A stretch of DNA of 64,000 nt from the NCBI GenBank assembly GCA_039816955.1, contig JBCBWU010000003.1, positions 11,936 through 75,935 on the forward strand. The letters are read 5' to 3'. The notes beneath the pieces were generated by a model. That model saw only the letters and a list, made by a program, of their open reading frames with translations. It ran no database searches and was not told the origin of the DNA. This DNA comes from Lewinella sp039816955 (GTDB lineage: Bacteria; Bacteroidota; Bacteroidia; Chitinophagales; Saprospiraceae). Below are positions 45,651 to 54,363 of this stretch, piece by piece. The position numbers and the translations under genes were made by a program. Position 1 is the stretch's first letter; each line of letters opens with the position of its first letter.

Positions 45651-47783
45651 ATGGCTAAGGATCTCACGTATACGAGAAACATTGGCATTGCCGCTCACAT
45701 TGACGCCGGTAAAACAACTACTACTGAGCGTGTCCTATTCTACACCGGACTGAGCCACAAGATTGGCGAGGTACACGATGGTGCAGCAACCATGGACTGG
45801 ATGGAGCAGGAGCAGGAGCGTGGTATCACCATTACTTCTGCGGCCACTAAAACTTCCTGGAAATGGAAGGAGAAGGAGTACGCTGTAAACATCATCGATA
45901 CTCCAGGACACGTTGACTTCACCGTAGAGGTGAACCGTTCACTACGTGTATTGGATGGCTTGGTATTTTTGTTCTGCGCGGTATCTGGTGTAGAGCCACA
46001 GTCAGAAACGAACTGGCGCTTGGCTGACAACTACAAAGTACCACGTATTGGGTTCGTTAATAAGATGGACCGCTCTGGTGCCGACTTCTTCAACGTTGTG
46101 AACGACGTGCAGGAGAAGCTGGGTTCTAAAGCTATTCCTCTACAAATTCCTATCGGAGCAGAAGAGCGTTTCAAAGGTGTGGTTGACCTGATCACTAATC
46201 AGGCGATCGTTTGGAACGAGGATGACTTCGGTATGACTTACGAAGTGATCGAAACCCCTGAAGACCTGGTCGAGATTGCTGCTGAATGGCGGAGTACTTT
46301 GCTCGAAGCCGTAGCAGAATACGACGAGGTGTTGATGGAGAAGTACTTCGAGGAAGGCGAAGAGTCTCTTACTGTTGAGGAGATTCGTAAAGCTGTTCGC
46401 GAAGCTGTAATGGATATGGCCTTCGTACCAATGATGTGTGGTACTGCCTTTAAGAACAAAGGTGTACAGGCGGTATTGGATGCAGTTTGTGCATACTTGC
46501 CTTCTCCACTGGATATCGACGCTATCGTTGGTACCAACCCGGATACGGAACAAGAAGAGAAGCGTAAGCCTTCTGTTGAGGATCCATTCGCTGCTTTGGC
46601 ATTCAAAATTGCTACCGACCCCTTCGTAGGTCGTTTGGCCTTTATGCGTGTCTACTCCGGTAAGCTTGATGCTGGTAGCTATGTATACAACAGCCGTTCT
46701 GATAGTAAAGAGCGTATCTCACGTATCTATCAGATGCACGCTAACAAGCAGAACAGTATTCCTGCGGTAGAAGCGGGTGATATTGCGGCTGCGGTAGGTT
46801 TTAAGGATATCCGTACTGGTGACACTTTGTGTGATCTGGATAACCCAATCGTTCTGGAATCTATGGTCTTCCCTGATCCGGTTATCGGTATCGCGGTTGA
46901 GCCTAAGACACAGAAAGACTTGGATAAGTTGGGTATGGCTTTGGCTAAATTAGCTGAAGAGGATCCAACCTTTAAGGTTCGTTACGACGAAGACACTAAC
47001 CAGACCGTAATTAGCGGTATGGGTGAGCTTCACTTGGAGATCATTATTGATCGTCTGAAGCGTGAGTTCAAAGTAGAGTGTAACGTTGGTGAGCCACAGG
47101 TAACCTACAAAGAGGCTTTGCAGAAGTCAGTTACCCACCGTGAGCGCTTGAAGAAGCAGTCTGGTGGTTCTGGTTTGTTTGCCGATATGGAATTTGAACT
47201 CGGTCCTGCTGACGAAGAGTTCTTGGAAAGCGAAGACTTCAAGTCTGGTAAGGTTAAGTTGCAGTTTGATTGGGGGATTGTCGGTGGTGCTATCGACAAA
47301 AACTACCAAAAGCCAATTCGTGATGGTTTCACCGCCATGATGAAGAATGGTATCCTGGCTGGCTACAACATCGACAGCATGAAAGTGCGCGTATTTGATG
47401 GTAGCATGCACTCAGTGGATAGTAAGCCAATCGCTTTCGAGCTTTGTGCGAAGGAAGGATTCAAGGCTGCTGCTCCAATGACTAAGCCAGTACTGCTTGA
47501 GCCAATCATGAAGTTGGAAATCATCACTCCTGAAGAGTACACCGGTTCTGTAATCGGTGACCTGAACCGCCGCCGCGGTTTGCCGAAAGGTCAGGAGCCA
47601 CGTACCGGTGGTGCTGTATCTATCTCAGCTGACGTGCCACTGTCTGAAATGTTCGGTTATGTAACCGATCTACGTACCATTACTTCTGGTCGTGCTAACT
47701 CTTCAATGGAGTTCTCACACTACGCTGCTGCACCAACTGGTATTGCAAAAGAAGTAATCGAGAAAGCTAAGGGCGACGCTTAA
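45651..47783 (+). CDS. fusA: Elongation factor G
   Basis: EF-G drives translocation on the ribosome using GTP. G1 is AHIDAGKTTTTER, the switch region has RGITITSAATKT, G3 is DTPGHVDFTVEV and G4 is NKMDRSGADF. The domain IV tip region and the closing domain V are present, and 710 residues is the usual length. No tuf gene follows, unlike the classical str operon. A terminator hairpin lies downstream. Confidence 0.98.
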   Translation: MAKDLTYTRNIGIAAHIDAGKTTTTERVLFYTGLSHKIGEVHDGAATMDWMEQEQERGITITSAATKTSWKWKEKEYAVNIIDTPGHVDFTVEVNRSLRVLDGLVFLFCAVSGVEPQSETNWRLADNYKVPRIGFVNKMDRSGADFFNVVNDVQEKLGSKAIPLQIPIGAEERFKGVVDLITNQAIVWNEDDFGMTYEVIETPEDLVEIAAEWRSTLLEAVAEYDEVLMEKYFEEGEESLTVEEIRKAVREAVMDMAFVPMMCGTAFKNKGVQAVLDAVCAYLPSPLDIDAIVGTNPDTEQEEKRKPSVEDPFAALAFKIATDPFVGRLAFMRVYSGKLDAGSYVYNSRSDSKERISRIYQMHANKQNSIPAVEAGDIAAAVGFKDIRTGDTLCDLDNPIVLESMVFPDPVIGIAVEPKTQKDLDKLGMALAKLAEEDPTFKVRYDEDTNQTVISGMGELHLEIIIDRLKREFKVECNVGEPQVTYKEALQKSVTHRERLKKQSGGSGLFADMEFELGPADEEFLESEDFKSGKVKLQFDWGIVGGAIDKNYQKPIRDGFTAMMKNGILAGYNIDSMKVRVFDGSMHSVDSKPIAFELCAKEGFKAAAPMTKPVLLEPIMKLEIITPEEYTGSVIGDLNRRRGLPKGQEPRTGGAVSISADVPLSEMFGYVTDLRTITSGRANSSMEFSHYAAAPTGIAKEVIEKAKGDA

Positions 47784-47853
47784 GCAATCGTCCTTACTGT
47801 ATGACTGAATATTAGGAGCGTCAAAAGTGATGCTCAGCAAATAAATATAGAGC

Positions 47854-47904
47854 CGGTTTGCAAGCTTCTTGGTGAAGCGCCAAAAGTTTGCAAACCGCTT
47901 TTAT
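47854..47904 (+). terminator. Terminator-like hairpin between fusA and rpsJ
   Basis: CGGTTTGCAAGCTT (47854-47867) pairs with AAGTTTGCAAACCG (47884-47897) with one mismatch, followed by CTTTTATC. It divides the str genes from the S10 genes, where read-through may be partial. Confidence 0.75.
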
Positions 47905-47930
47905 CAATAACTTGACAATTAGAAGCTGGC

Positions 47931-48239
47931 ATGAATCAGAAAATTCGTATCAAGCTCCGTTCTTACGACCACAACTTGGTTGATAAATCAACCGAGAAAA
48001 TTGTAAAAACGGTAAAAAACAGTGGTGCCATCGTAACTGGCCCGATTCCGCTGCCCACCGAGAAAAAAATCTTCACCGTGCTCCGTTCACCGCACGTCAA
48101 CAAGAAGTCCCGGGAGCAGTTTCAGTTGCGTACTCATAAGCGCCTTATTGAAATTTACACGCCTACTCAAAAAACAGTCGATGCCCTGTCGAAGCTCGAA
48201 CTGCCCAGTGGTGTGGACATCCAAGTTAAGTTGACGTAG
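47931..48239 (+). CDS. rpsJ: 30S ribosomal protein S10
   Basis: S10, 102 residues, part of the 30S head and also a transcription antitermination factor (NusE). Typical text: KIRIKLRSYDHNLVDKSTEK, GPIPLPTEKKIFTVLRSPH and SREQFQLRTHKRLIEI. A 244-base gap separates it from rplC, longer than usual for this operon. Confidence 0.98.
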   Translation: MNQKIRIKLRSYDHNLVDKSTEKIVKTVKNSGAIVTGPIPLPTEKKIFTVLRSPHVNKKSREQFQLRTHKRLIEIYTPTQKTVDALSKLELPSGVDIQVKLT

Positions 48240-48483
48240 TCTAGGGAAGAGTATCTTCCTCGCTATCAACATTTTAGACTGGTTCCGATATAATGTCGGA
48301 ATCGCGATTAATTGAATCAGAACACTCTAGGAGTGTGATTAGAGTTAGAATCTGAATTAGAATGCTTTTTATGGCAATTCTTTTTACAGATTCATGAGAA
48401 GTCAGAATGATATTATTAGAATTCTAATTCTCATTCCCACTCTAATTCCAATTCCAAAAGTGGCTCTATAAAATTCGATAACG
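48240..48483 (+). promoter_or_regulatory. Structured spacer between rpsJ and rplC
   Basis: The 244-base gap has many near-complementary stretches, for example AGTTAGAATCTGAATTAGAATG and later AATTCTAATTCTCATTCC. It also has GGTTCCGATATAATGTCGGAATC, which folds on itself. It may be a regulatory leader, such as a ribosomal protein binding site. No coding frame or promoter consensus was found. Confidence 0.45.
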
Positions 48484-49104
48484 ATGAACGGAATTATCGG
48501 AAAAAAGGTCGGTATGACCAGCATCTTTGATGAGGCTGGCCGCAATATTGCTTGTACAGTGGTAGAAGCAGGTCCTTGCGTAGTTACGCAGGTGAAAAGC
48601 GAAGATGCCGATGGTTACTCAGCACTACAGCTGGGCTTTGGTGATGCCAAAGAGAAAAATACATCACAACCTCTACAGGGACATTTCAAAAAAGCAGGTA
48701 CTTCTCCTAAGCGCAAGCTGGTTGAGTTCCGTGATTCAGATCTGGAAAAGAAGGCTGGTGAAACAGTTACCGTCGACGAAATATTCGAAGAAGGTGATAT
48801 GATCAATGCTGTTGGTACTTCCAAGGGCAAGGGCTTCCAAGGTGTTGTAAAACGCCACAACTTCCGTGGTGTGAATGACGCTACTCACGGTCAGCACAAT
48901 CGTCAGCGTGCTCCGGGTTCTATCGGTGCCGCATCTTATCCTGCACGTGTATTTAAAGGCATGCGCATGGGTGGCCGCGATGGCGGTGGTCGTGTGAAAG
49001 TGAAGAATCTTCGTGTAATGAAGATCTTTCCTGAGCAGAACCTCATCCTGGTCAAAGGTGCTGTACCTGGCCATAAAGGAGCGATCGTTATCCTGGAGAA
49101 ATAA
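48484..49104 (+). CDS. rplC: 50S ribosomal protein L3
   Basis: L3, 206 residues, reaches into the peptidyl transferase centre. Conserved parts: GIIGKKVGMTSIFDEAGRN, GTSKGKGFQGVVKRHNF, THGQHNRQRAPGSIGA and RMGGRDGGGRVKVKNL. Followed by rplD after 64 bases. Confidence 0.98.
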   Translation: MNGIIGKKVGMTSIFDEAGRNIACTVVEAGPCVVTQVKSEDADGYSALQLGFGDAKEKNTSQPLQGHFKKAGTSPKRKLVEFRDSDLEKKAGETVTVDEIFEEGDMINAVGTSKGKGFQGVVKRHNFRGVNDATHGQHNRQRAPGSIGAASYPARVFKGMRMGGRDGGGRVKVKNLRVMKIFPEQNLILVKGAVPGHKGAIVILEK

Positions 49105-49168
49105 ATTTGCAAACGCTTCCCTCCAAGGCTTTAAGCGCAGGTGGGAGATCAGATAAATTCATAGAGTG

Positions 49169-49795
49169 ATGAAACTCGATGTATTAAACACACAAGGCGA
49201 AAAAACAGGGCGCACCGTAGAGCTGTCTGATGCCATTTTTGGCGCAGAGCCTAACGAGCACGCAGTTTACCTGGCTGTTAAGCAATACCTCGCCCACCAG
49301 CGTCAGGGTACTCACAAAGCGAAAGAGCGCGGTGAGATCGCTGGTTCTACCAAGAAGCTCCACCGTCAGAAGGGTACAGGTGGTTCTCGTAAGGGTAGCA
49401 TCAACAACCCACTCTTCCGCGGTGGTGGTCGCGTATTTGGCCCTCGTCCACGTAAGTATACAGTTCGCTTGAACAAGAAAGTAAAGCAGATTGCCAAGGC
49501 TTCTGCTTTGTCTGCTAAAGCTAGTGCTGGTTCTATCGTAGTGTTGGAAGACTTCTCTTTCGATGCACCAAAGACCAAGGAGTTTAAGGCGATTTTGGAT
49601 AATCTGAACCTGGACGGCCAGAAGAGCTTGTTGGTTACTGCGGACATGGAGCGCGAACTGCTGCTGTCTAGTCGCAACCTACAGCGTGCTGATGTTGCAC
49701 GTGCTGCCGACTTGAATGTGTACCAGATTATGAACACCCAAACCTTGGTGTTATCTGAAGGTGCGGTTTCTAAGATTCAGGAATCATTTGCATAA
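49169..49795 (+). CDS. rplD: 50S ribosomal protein L4
   Basis: L4, about 208 residues, lines the exit tunnel and in some bacteria represses its own operon. The tunnel loop is KLHRQKGTGGSRKGSINNPL with GGGRVFGPRPRKY. The ATG at 49169 is preferred to the adjacent GTG. Confidence 0.98.
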   Translation: MKLDVLNTQGEKTGRTVELSDAIFGAEPNEHAVYLAVKQYLAHQRQGTHKAKERGEIAGSTKKLHRQKGTGGSRKGSINNPLFRGGGRVFGPRPRKYTVRLNKKVKQIAKASALSAKASAGSIVVLEDFSFDAPKTKEFKAILDNLNLDGQKSLLVTADMERELLLSSRNLQRADVARAADLNVYQIMNTQTLVLSEGAVSKIQESFA

Positions 49796-49825
49796 TCCGG
49801 GTATACCCGTAAAGCATAAGGAAAA

Positions 49826-50122
49826 ATGGCAAAGCCAATTTTAATCAAACCACTAATCACTGAGAAGGCAGAAGTGCTTTCTGAAGGTCTGAACAAGTAC
49901 AGCTTTGTAGTTGATCGTAAGGCCAATAAAGTGGAAATCCGTAAGGCAGTCGAGGAGATGTACGGAGTAGCCGTTACTTCTGTCAACACCGCGGTAATGC
50001 CTGGAAAAGCTAAAAATAGAACGACCAAATCGGGAATTCTTCGTGGCCGTATCTCTGCTTACAAAAAAGCAGTAGTTACCCTGGCTGATGGAGAAGAAAT
50101 CGATTTCTTCGGAGACATTTAA
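49826..50122 (+). CDS. rplW: 50S ribosomal protein L23
   Basis: L23, 98 residues, lies at the tunnel exit and docks trigger factor and SRP. KPLITEKAEVLSEGLNKYSF and NKVEIRKAVEEMYGV are typical. An 87-base spacer with complementary arms follows before rplB. Confidence 0.97.
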   Translation: MAKPILIKPLITEKAEVLSEGLNKYSFVVDRKANKVEIRKAVEEMYGVAVTSVNTAVMPGKAKNRTTKSGILRGRISAYKKAVVTLADGEEIDFFGDI

Positions 50123-50130
50123 TTATTGAA

Positions 50131-50195
50131 CCCCCGGGGTGGGGATCCTCAGTGGCTCGTCTGGTCGTAAAGCACACTGAGTCCGAGATCCCGGG
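50131..50195 (+). promoter_or_regulatory. Hairpin between rplW and rplB
   Basis: GGATC and CTCAGTG on the left can pair with CACTGAG and GATCC on the right, around a central loop. No T run follows. It may affect rplB translation or mRNA processing. Confidence 0.45.
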
Positions 50196-50209
50196 TAGAT
50201 GAGCAAGTT

Positions 50210-51040
50210 ATGCCAGTTAAAAAGTTTCGTCCGGTCACTCCTGGTTTGCGTACCCGCGTGGGTAACGCATACGCCGAGTTAACGACTGACAAACCGGAAA
50301 AATCGCTGCTCGCGCCCCTGAAGAAATCAGGTGGTCGTAACCGTACCGGTAAAATGACGGTACGCCAGCGTGGTGGTGGACACAAGCGCCGCTACCGTAT
50401 CATCGACTTCAAGCGTAATCGCGACGGAGTTGCTGCCACGGTAAAGACGATCGAGTATGATCCGAACCGTACAGCATTTATCGCCTTATTGGAATATCCA
50501 GACGGCGAAAAGACTTATATCATTGCTCCACAGGGCTTAACTGTAGGTGATACAGTAGAGTCTGGTCAGGGAGTAGCTCCTAAAGTGGGCAATACTATGT
50601 TCTTGAGTGAAATTCCGCTCGGTTCTAGTATTCACGCTATTGAGTTACAGCCTGGTAAGGGCGCTGCGTTGGCTCGTTCAGCAGGTACTAACGGTACTTT
50701 GATGGGCCGTGAAGGACGCTACGCTTCTGTGAAGTTGCCTTCTGGCGAAGTTCGCCGTATTCTTTTGACTTGCCGTGCTACGGTTGGTTCTACCTCTAAT
50801 CCAGACCATGGTCTGCAGGTGTTGGGTAAAGCTGGTCGCAAGCGTTGGTTGGGTCGTCGTCCTCGCGTTCGTGGTGTAGCCATGAACCCGGTAGATCACC
50901 CGATGGGTGGTGGTGAAGGACGTGCTTCTGGAGGGCACCCACGCTCTCGTACGGGTATTATGGCTAAAGGCCAGAAGACGCGTAACAACAAGAAGCACTC
51001 TACCAAGTTGATTATTAGCAAGCGGAAAAACAAGAAATAA
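50210..51040 (+). CDS. rplB: 50S ribosomal protein L2
   Basis: L2, 276 residues, is essential for subunit association and the peptidyl transferase centre. MPVKKFRPVTPGLR, GGGHKRRYRIIDFKR, GRKRWLGRRPRVRGVAMNP and the conserved His in DHPMGGGEGR are all present. Confidence 0.98.
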   Translation: MPVKKFRPVTPGLRTRVGNAYAELTTDKPEKSLLAPLKKSGGRNRTGKMTVRQRGGGHKRRYRIIDFKRNRDGVAATVKTIEYDPNRTAFIALLEYPDGEKTYIIAPQGLTVGDTVESGQGVAPKVGNTMFLSEIPLGSSIHAIELQPGKGAALARSAGTNGTLMGREGRYASVKLPSGEVRRILLTCRATVGSTSNPDHGLQVLGKAGRKRWLGRRPRVRGVAMNPVDHPMGGGEGRASGGHPRSRTGIMAKGQKTRNNKKHSTKLIISKRKNKK

Positions 51041-51043
51041 GAG

Positions 51044-51307
51044 ATGGCTAGATCAATTCGCAAAGGCCCTTACGTGTTTCACAAGCTGTTGAAGAAAGTA
51101 GAGTTGGCCAAAGAATCTAACAAGAAGAAGGTGATCAAGACTTGGTCTCGTTCTTCAATGATTATTCCGGATATGGTAGGTGAGACCATCGCTGTACATA
51201 ACGGAAAAATCCATGTGCCGGTATACGTCACGGAAAACATGGTGGGCCACAAGTTGGGCGAATTCGCTCCTACACGAACCTTCAAGGGTCACTCTGGTAA
51301 CCGCTAA
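51044..51307 (+). CDS. rpsS: 30S ribosomal protein S19
   Basis: S19, 87 residues, in the 30S head next to S13. ARSIRKGPYVFHKLLKKVE, KVIKTWSRSSMIIPDMVG and GEFAPTRTFKGHSG are typical. Three bases separate it from rplB. Confidence 0.98.
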   Translation: MARSIRKGPYVFHKLLKKVELAKESNKKKVIKTWSRSSMIIPDMVGETIAVHNGKIHVPVYVTENMVGHKLGEFAPTRTFKGHSGNR

Positions 51308-51361
51308 TTAATAAAACGATGAGTGAGTGGGTTTATGCCCTCACCATTAACAATAAACATC

Positions 51362-51733
51362 ATGGAAGCAGTAGCTAAACTCAAGAGCGTCCCGATGTCT
51401 GCCCGCAAGATGCGCCTGATTGTGGATAATATCCGCGGCAAGGAGGTCAACGAGGCTCTAGATATTCTGCGCTTCAGCAAGCAAGAAGCTGCCCAGTGGT
51501 TGGAGAAGGCCCTACTATCGGCCATCGCCAACTGGGAATATAAACTGGAAGGCCAGGAAAGTGCCGACGACTATAATCTGTACGTAAAGACAGCTTTCTC
51601 TAACGAGGCTGGCATGTTGCGTCGTTTTCGTCCGGCTCCTCACGGCCGTGCACACCGCATCCGCAAGCGTAGCAATCACGTTACGCTTATTGTTGAAAAC
51701 CGTTTGCCGCTAGCCTCAGAAGAGGAGGAGTAG
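51362..51733 (+). CDS. rplV: 50S ribosomal protein L22
   Basis: L22 lines the exit tunnel with its long loop. MEAVAKLKSVPMSARKMRLI, the hairpin NEAGMLRRFRPAPHGRAHRI and SNHVTLIV are conserved. I chose the ATG at 51362 because upstream residues do not match the family. Length about 123. Confidence 0.97.
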   Translation: MEAVAKLKSVPMSARKMRLIVDNIRGKEVNEALDILRFSKQEAAQWLEKALLSAIANWEYKLEGQESADDYNLYVKTAFSNEAGMLRRFRPAPHGRAHRIRKRSNHVTLIVENRLPLASEEEE

Positions 51734-51768
51734 CCAACGAATTAGTTAAAATTAACGAGTCCTAGACT

Positions 51769-52569
51769 ATGGGTCAGAAGACTAATCCTATTGGTAATCG
51801 TTTGGGGTACATTCGCGGTTGGGATTCCAACTGGTATGCGGATAAGAACTACGCGGACAACGTTGTCGAAGACGAGAGAATCCGGAAATATCTGGAAGCT
51901 CGTATTCCTAAGGGTGGCATTGCTCGTGTAATCATCGAGCGTACGCTTAAGCGCATTACTGTTACAATTCATACCTCTCGCCCAGGTATCATTATTGGTA
52001 AGGGTGGTTCAGAGGTAGATCGCATCCGCGAGGAGCTTAAAAAGCTGACGAGCAAGGATGTGCAAATTAACATCATTGAAATCCGCAAGCCTGAGCTTGA
52101 CGCTAACATTGTAGCTGAATCTATTGCAAAGCAATTGGAAGCGCGTATCAACTACCGCCGTGCCTCTAAGATGGCAATTCAGTCTACCATGCGTGCCAAC
52201 GCTGAGGGGATCAAGATTCGCGTTTCAGGACGTTTGAATGGGTCGGATATGAGCCGTACCGAAGAGTTTAAGGACGGCCGTACACCTTTGCACACCTTTC
52301 GGGCGGATATCGATTATGCCCTTAAAGAGGCACAAACCGTCTATGGTATCATAGGTGTGAAAGTATGGATCTGTAAAGGTGAAGTACTAGGTAAGCGCGA
52401 TTTGAACCCGAATGCCGGTTTAGCCAGTAAAGATAATCGTGGCGGTCGTGGTGGCCGTGGCGGTGGTCGTAGTGGCGGTGGCCGTGATCGCCGAGGCGGT
52501 GGTGGCAATCGTGATCGTCGCGGTGGCGGTGGAAACCGTGGAGGCCGCGGTGGCGGTGGTCGTCGCTAA
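51769..52569 (+). CDS. rpsC: 30S ribosomal protein S3 with RGG-rich tail
   Basis: S3 forms part of the mRNA entry channel and helicase. The core (GQKTNPIGNRLGYIRGWDSN, the KH motif RPGIIIGKGGSEVDRIREEL, GRLNGSDMSRTEEF) ends near residue 220. It is followed by about 44 residues composed almost only of Gly, Arg, Asn, Asp and Ser. That tail is longer and more repetitive than in model bacteria. Confidence 0.97.
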   Translation: MGQKTNPIGNRLGYIRGWDSNWYADKNYADNVVEDERIRKYLEARIPKGGIARVIIERTLKRITVTIHTSRPGIIIGKGGSEVDRIREELKKLTSKDVQINIIEIRKPELDANIVAESIAKQLEARINYRRASKMAIQSTMRANAEGIKIRVSGRLNGSDMSRTEEFKDGRTPLHTFRADIDYALKEAQTVYGIIGVKVWICKGEVLGKRDLNPNAGLASKDNRGGRGGRGGGRSGGGRDRRGGGGNRDRRGGGGNRGGRGGGGRR

Positions 52570-52577
52570 AAAAAATT

Positions 52578-52621
52578 ATTGAGGGCAATAGCTGGGTTTT
52601 ACCACAGCTAATTGCCTCAAT
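52578..52621 (-). terminator. Strong hairpin between rpsC and rplP, terminator-shaped on the minus strand
   Basis: ATTGAGGGCAATAGCTGGG pairs with CCACAGCTAATTGCCTCAAT with few mismatches. On the plus strand there is no T run after it. On the minus strand it is followed by eight T residues, like an intrinsic terminator for antisense transcription. Confidence 0.65.
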
Positions 52622-52741
52622 ATCAAGAATTGGCATCGAAAGTGGTCGCTATCAGGTGAGATCCTGCGCTGGCCCACGAAGCCCAAGTGTAAGTAGGTCT
52701 ATTTAGGCTTGGGTTGATTTCTGAATATCAAAAAATAGCCG

Positions 52742-52749
52742 TACCTTTG
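52742..52749 (+). promoter_or_regulatory. Internal promoter -7 box upstream of rplP
   Basis: TACCTTTG matches the consensus and is identical to the box of the str promoter. The sequence after it (GCCAAGCTTTTTC) also resembles the str start region (GCAATCGCTTTTTC). A clear -33 box at 19 bases is not seen. Confidence 0.6.
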
Positions 52750-52866
52750 CCAAGCTTTTTCGGAGGCACCTTTGGAACGGCTTCATTTTTGCCCGAACTC
52801 AGGCCCTAAAAGCAGGATTTCCGGGTATGTTCCTCGGGTACGAGGTACAGCTAAAATAAATGACCA

Positions 52867-53286
52867 ATGTTACAGCCAAAAAGAACGAAATATCGCAAGC
52901 AGCAGAAGGGCCGGAACCGCGGTGTAGCCCAGCGTGGAAACCGCGTTGCCTTTGGCACTTTCGGTCTTAAGTCCATGGAGATTGGCCGTATCACCAACCG
53001 TCAGATTGAGTCTGCACGTATCGCCATGACGCGTTACATGAAGCGTGAAGGTAAGGTGTGGATCCGGATCTTCCCAGACAAACCGATTACCTCTAAGCCA
53101 CTTGAGGTACGTATGGGTAAGGGTAAGGGTAACCTCGATCACTACGTAGCACAAGTACAACCCGGACGTATCATGTTCGAGATGGACGGTGTGCCACGTG
53201 AGGTAGCCGAAGAAGCTTTGCGCCTAGCCGCACAGAAACTTCCGGTGAAGACCAAGGTAGTTACTCGTCCGGACTACGTAGGCTAA
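52867..53286 (+). CDS. rplP: 50S ribosomal protein L16
   Basis: L16, 139 residues, positions A-site tRNA. MLQPKRTKYRKQQKGRNRG, FGLKSMEIGRITNRQIESAR and WIRIFPDKPITSKPLEVRMG are typical. It is the first gene after the internal promoter, 298 bases from rpsC. Confidence 0.98.
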   Translation: MLQPKRTKYRKQQKGRNRGVAQRGNRVAFGTFGLKSMEIGRITNRQIESARIAMTRYMKREGKVWIRIFPDKPITSKPLEVRMGKGKGNLDHYVAQVQPGRIMFEMDGVPREVAEEALRLAAQKLPVKTKVVTRPDYVG

Positions 53287-53356
53287 GCAATCCATTAAAT
53301 AGTCTGAAGCTCGTGTAGCAATATGCGGCTTGTGAAACATATAAATTAAAAGGACA

Positions 53357-53620
53357 ATGGCAACCAAAAAATATTTGGAACTGCAAGAGTTCTCTGACAC
53401 AGACCTTCAGGCTCAACTGGAGGAAACGCAGAACCGATACCAGAAGATGAAGTTTGATCACGCCATCACTGGATTGGATAACCCTCTGTTACTACGTGAA
53501 GTACGTCGTGACATTGCCCGCCTAGGTACGGAAATTCGCCGTCGCCAATTGGCAGGTGCATCAGAGGAGGAACTCGCTAATCGTAGTAAAATCAGAGCGC
53601 GTCGTCGACGTGCTAAGTAA
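53357..53620 (+). CDS. rpmC: 50S ribosomal protein L29
   Basis: L29, 87 residues, at the tunnel exit near L23. The core is LEETQNRYQKMKFDHAITGL and REVRRDIARLGTEIRRRQL. A basic tail (RSKIRARRRRAK) makes it slightly longer than the Escherichia protein. Confidence 0.95.
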   Translation: MATKKYLELQEFSDTDLQAQLEETQNRYQKMKFDHAITGLDNPLLLREVRRDIARLGTEIRRRQLAGASEEELANRSKIRARRRRAK

Positions 53621-53631
53621 TTCAGCTAAAA

Positions 53632-53889
53632 ATGGCAGAACGTAATCTTCGTAAACAGCTCATCGGCACCGTTACCAGTAACAAGATGGATAAATCTATC
53701 TCGGTTTTGGTAGAGCGCCGTATTCAGCACCCTATCTATGGCAAGTTCGTTAAGAAGTCAAACAAGTTTATGGCTCATGACGAAAAGAACGAGTGTACGA
53801 TAGGGGATAAGGTGCGCATCATGGAGACGCGCCCATTGAGTGCCCGCAAGCGTTGGCGCTTAGTAGAAATCTTGGAGAAAGCCAAGTAA
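53632..53889 (+). CDS. rpsQ: 30S ribosomal protein S17
   Basis: S17, 85 residues, an early-binding OB-fold protein. RKQLIGTVTSNKMDKSISV, HPIYGKFVKKSNKFMAHDE and IGDKVRIMETRPLSARKRW are conserved. Confidence 0.97.
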   Translation: MAERNLRKQLIGTVTSNKMDKSISVLVERRIQHPIYGKFVKKSNKFMAHDEKNECTIGDKVRIMETRPLSARKRWRLVEILEKAK

Positions 53890-53970
53890 GAATTTAAGCA
53901 TTTAACTAGAATTATCAACACGGAGATTGATGTCCGCTCGTTGCGCTAATTCTGCAAATAATTTGCCGTC

Positions 53971-54336
53971 ATGATCCAGCAAGAATCCCGGCTGAATGTA
54001 GCCGATAACAGTGGCGCTAAGGAAGTGCTTTGTATCCGCGTATTAGGTGGTTCAAAGCGTCGTTACGCTTCTATTGGAGATCAGATCGTGGTATCTGTTA
54101 AGGAGGCCGCCCCTGGTGGTATTAAGAAGGGAGCGATTTCCAAGGCAGTTGTGGTTCGTACCAGAAAGGAAATTCGCCGCCGCGATGGTAGCTATATCCG
54201 TTTTGATGACAATGCTGTAGTACTATTGAGTGCCAGCGAAGAGCCACGTGGAACGCGTATTTTTGGCCCGGTAGCTCGTGAGCTACGTGAGCGTGATTAT
54301 ATGCGGATTGTTTCATTGGCGCCTGAGGTACTGTAA
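53971..54336 (+). CDS. rplN: 50S ribosomal protein L14
   Basis: L14, 121 residues, at the subunit interface. MIQQESRLNVADNSGAKEVL, VVSVKEAAPGGIKKG and GTRIFGPVARELRERDYMRI are conserved. Confidence 0.98.
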   Translation: MIQQESRLNVADNSGAKEVLCIRVLGGSKRRYASIGDQIVVSVKEAAPGGIKKGAISKAVVVRTRKEIRRRDGSYIRFDDNAVVLLSASEEPRGTRIFGPVARELRERDYMRIVSLAPEVL

Positions 54337-54363
54337 ATCAATAACGGCCCGAATACTCGAACC

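Noticed and set aside
47784..47930. A missing or decayed tuf gene between fusA and rpsJ
   Set aside because: The gap is only 147 bases and holds a terminator hairpin with no tuf-like sequence. Absence from this position is probably the native arrangement.
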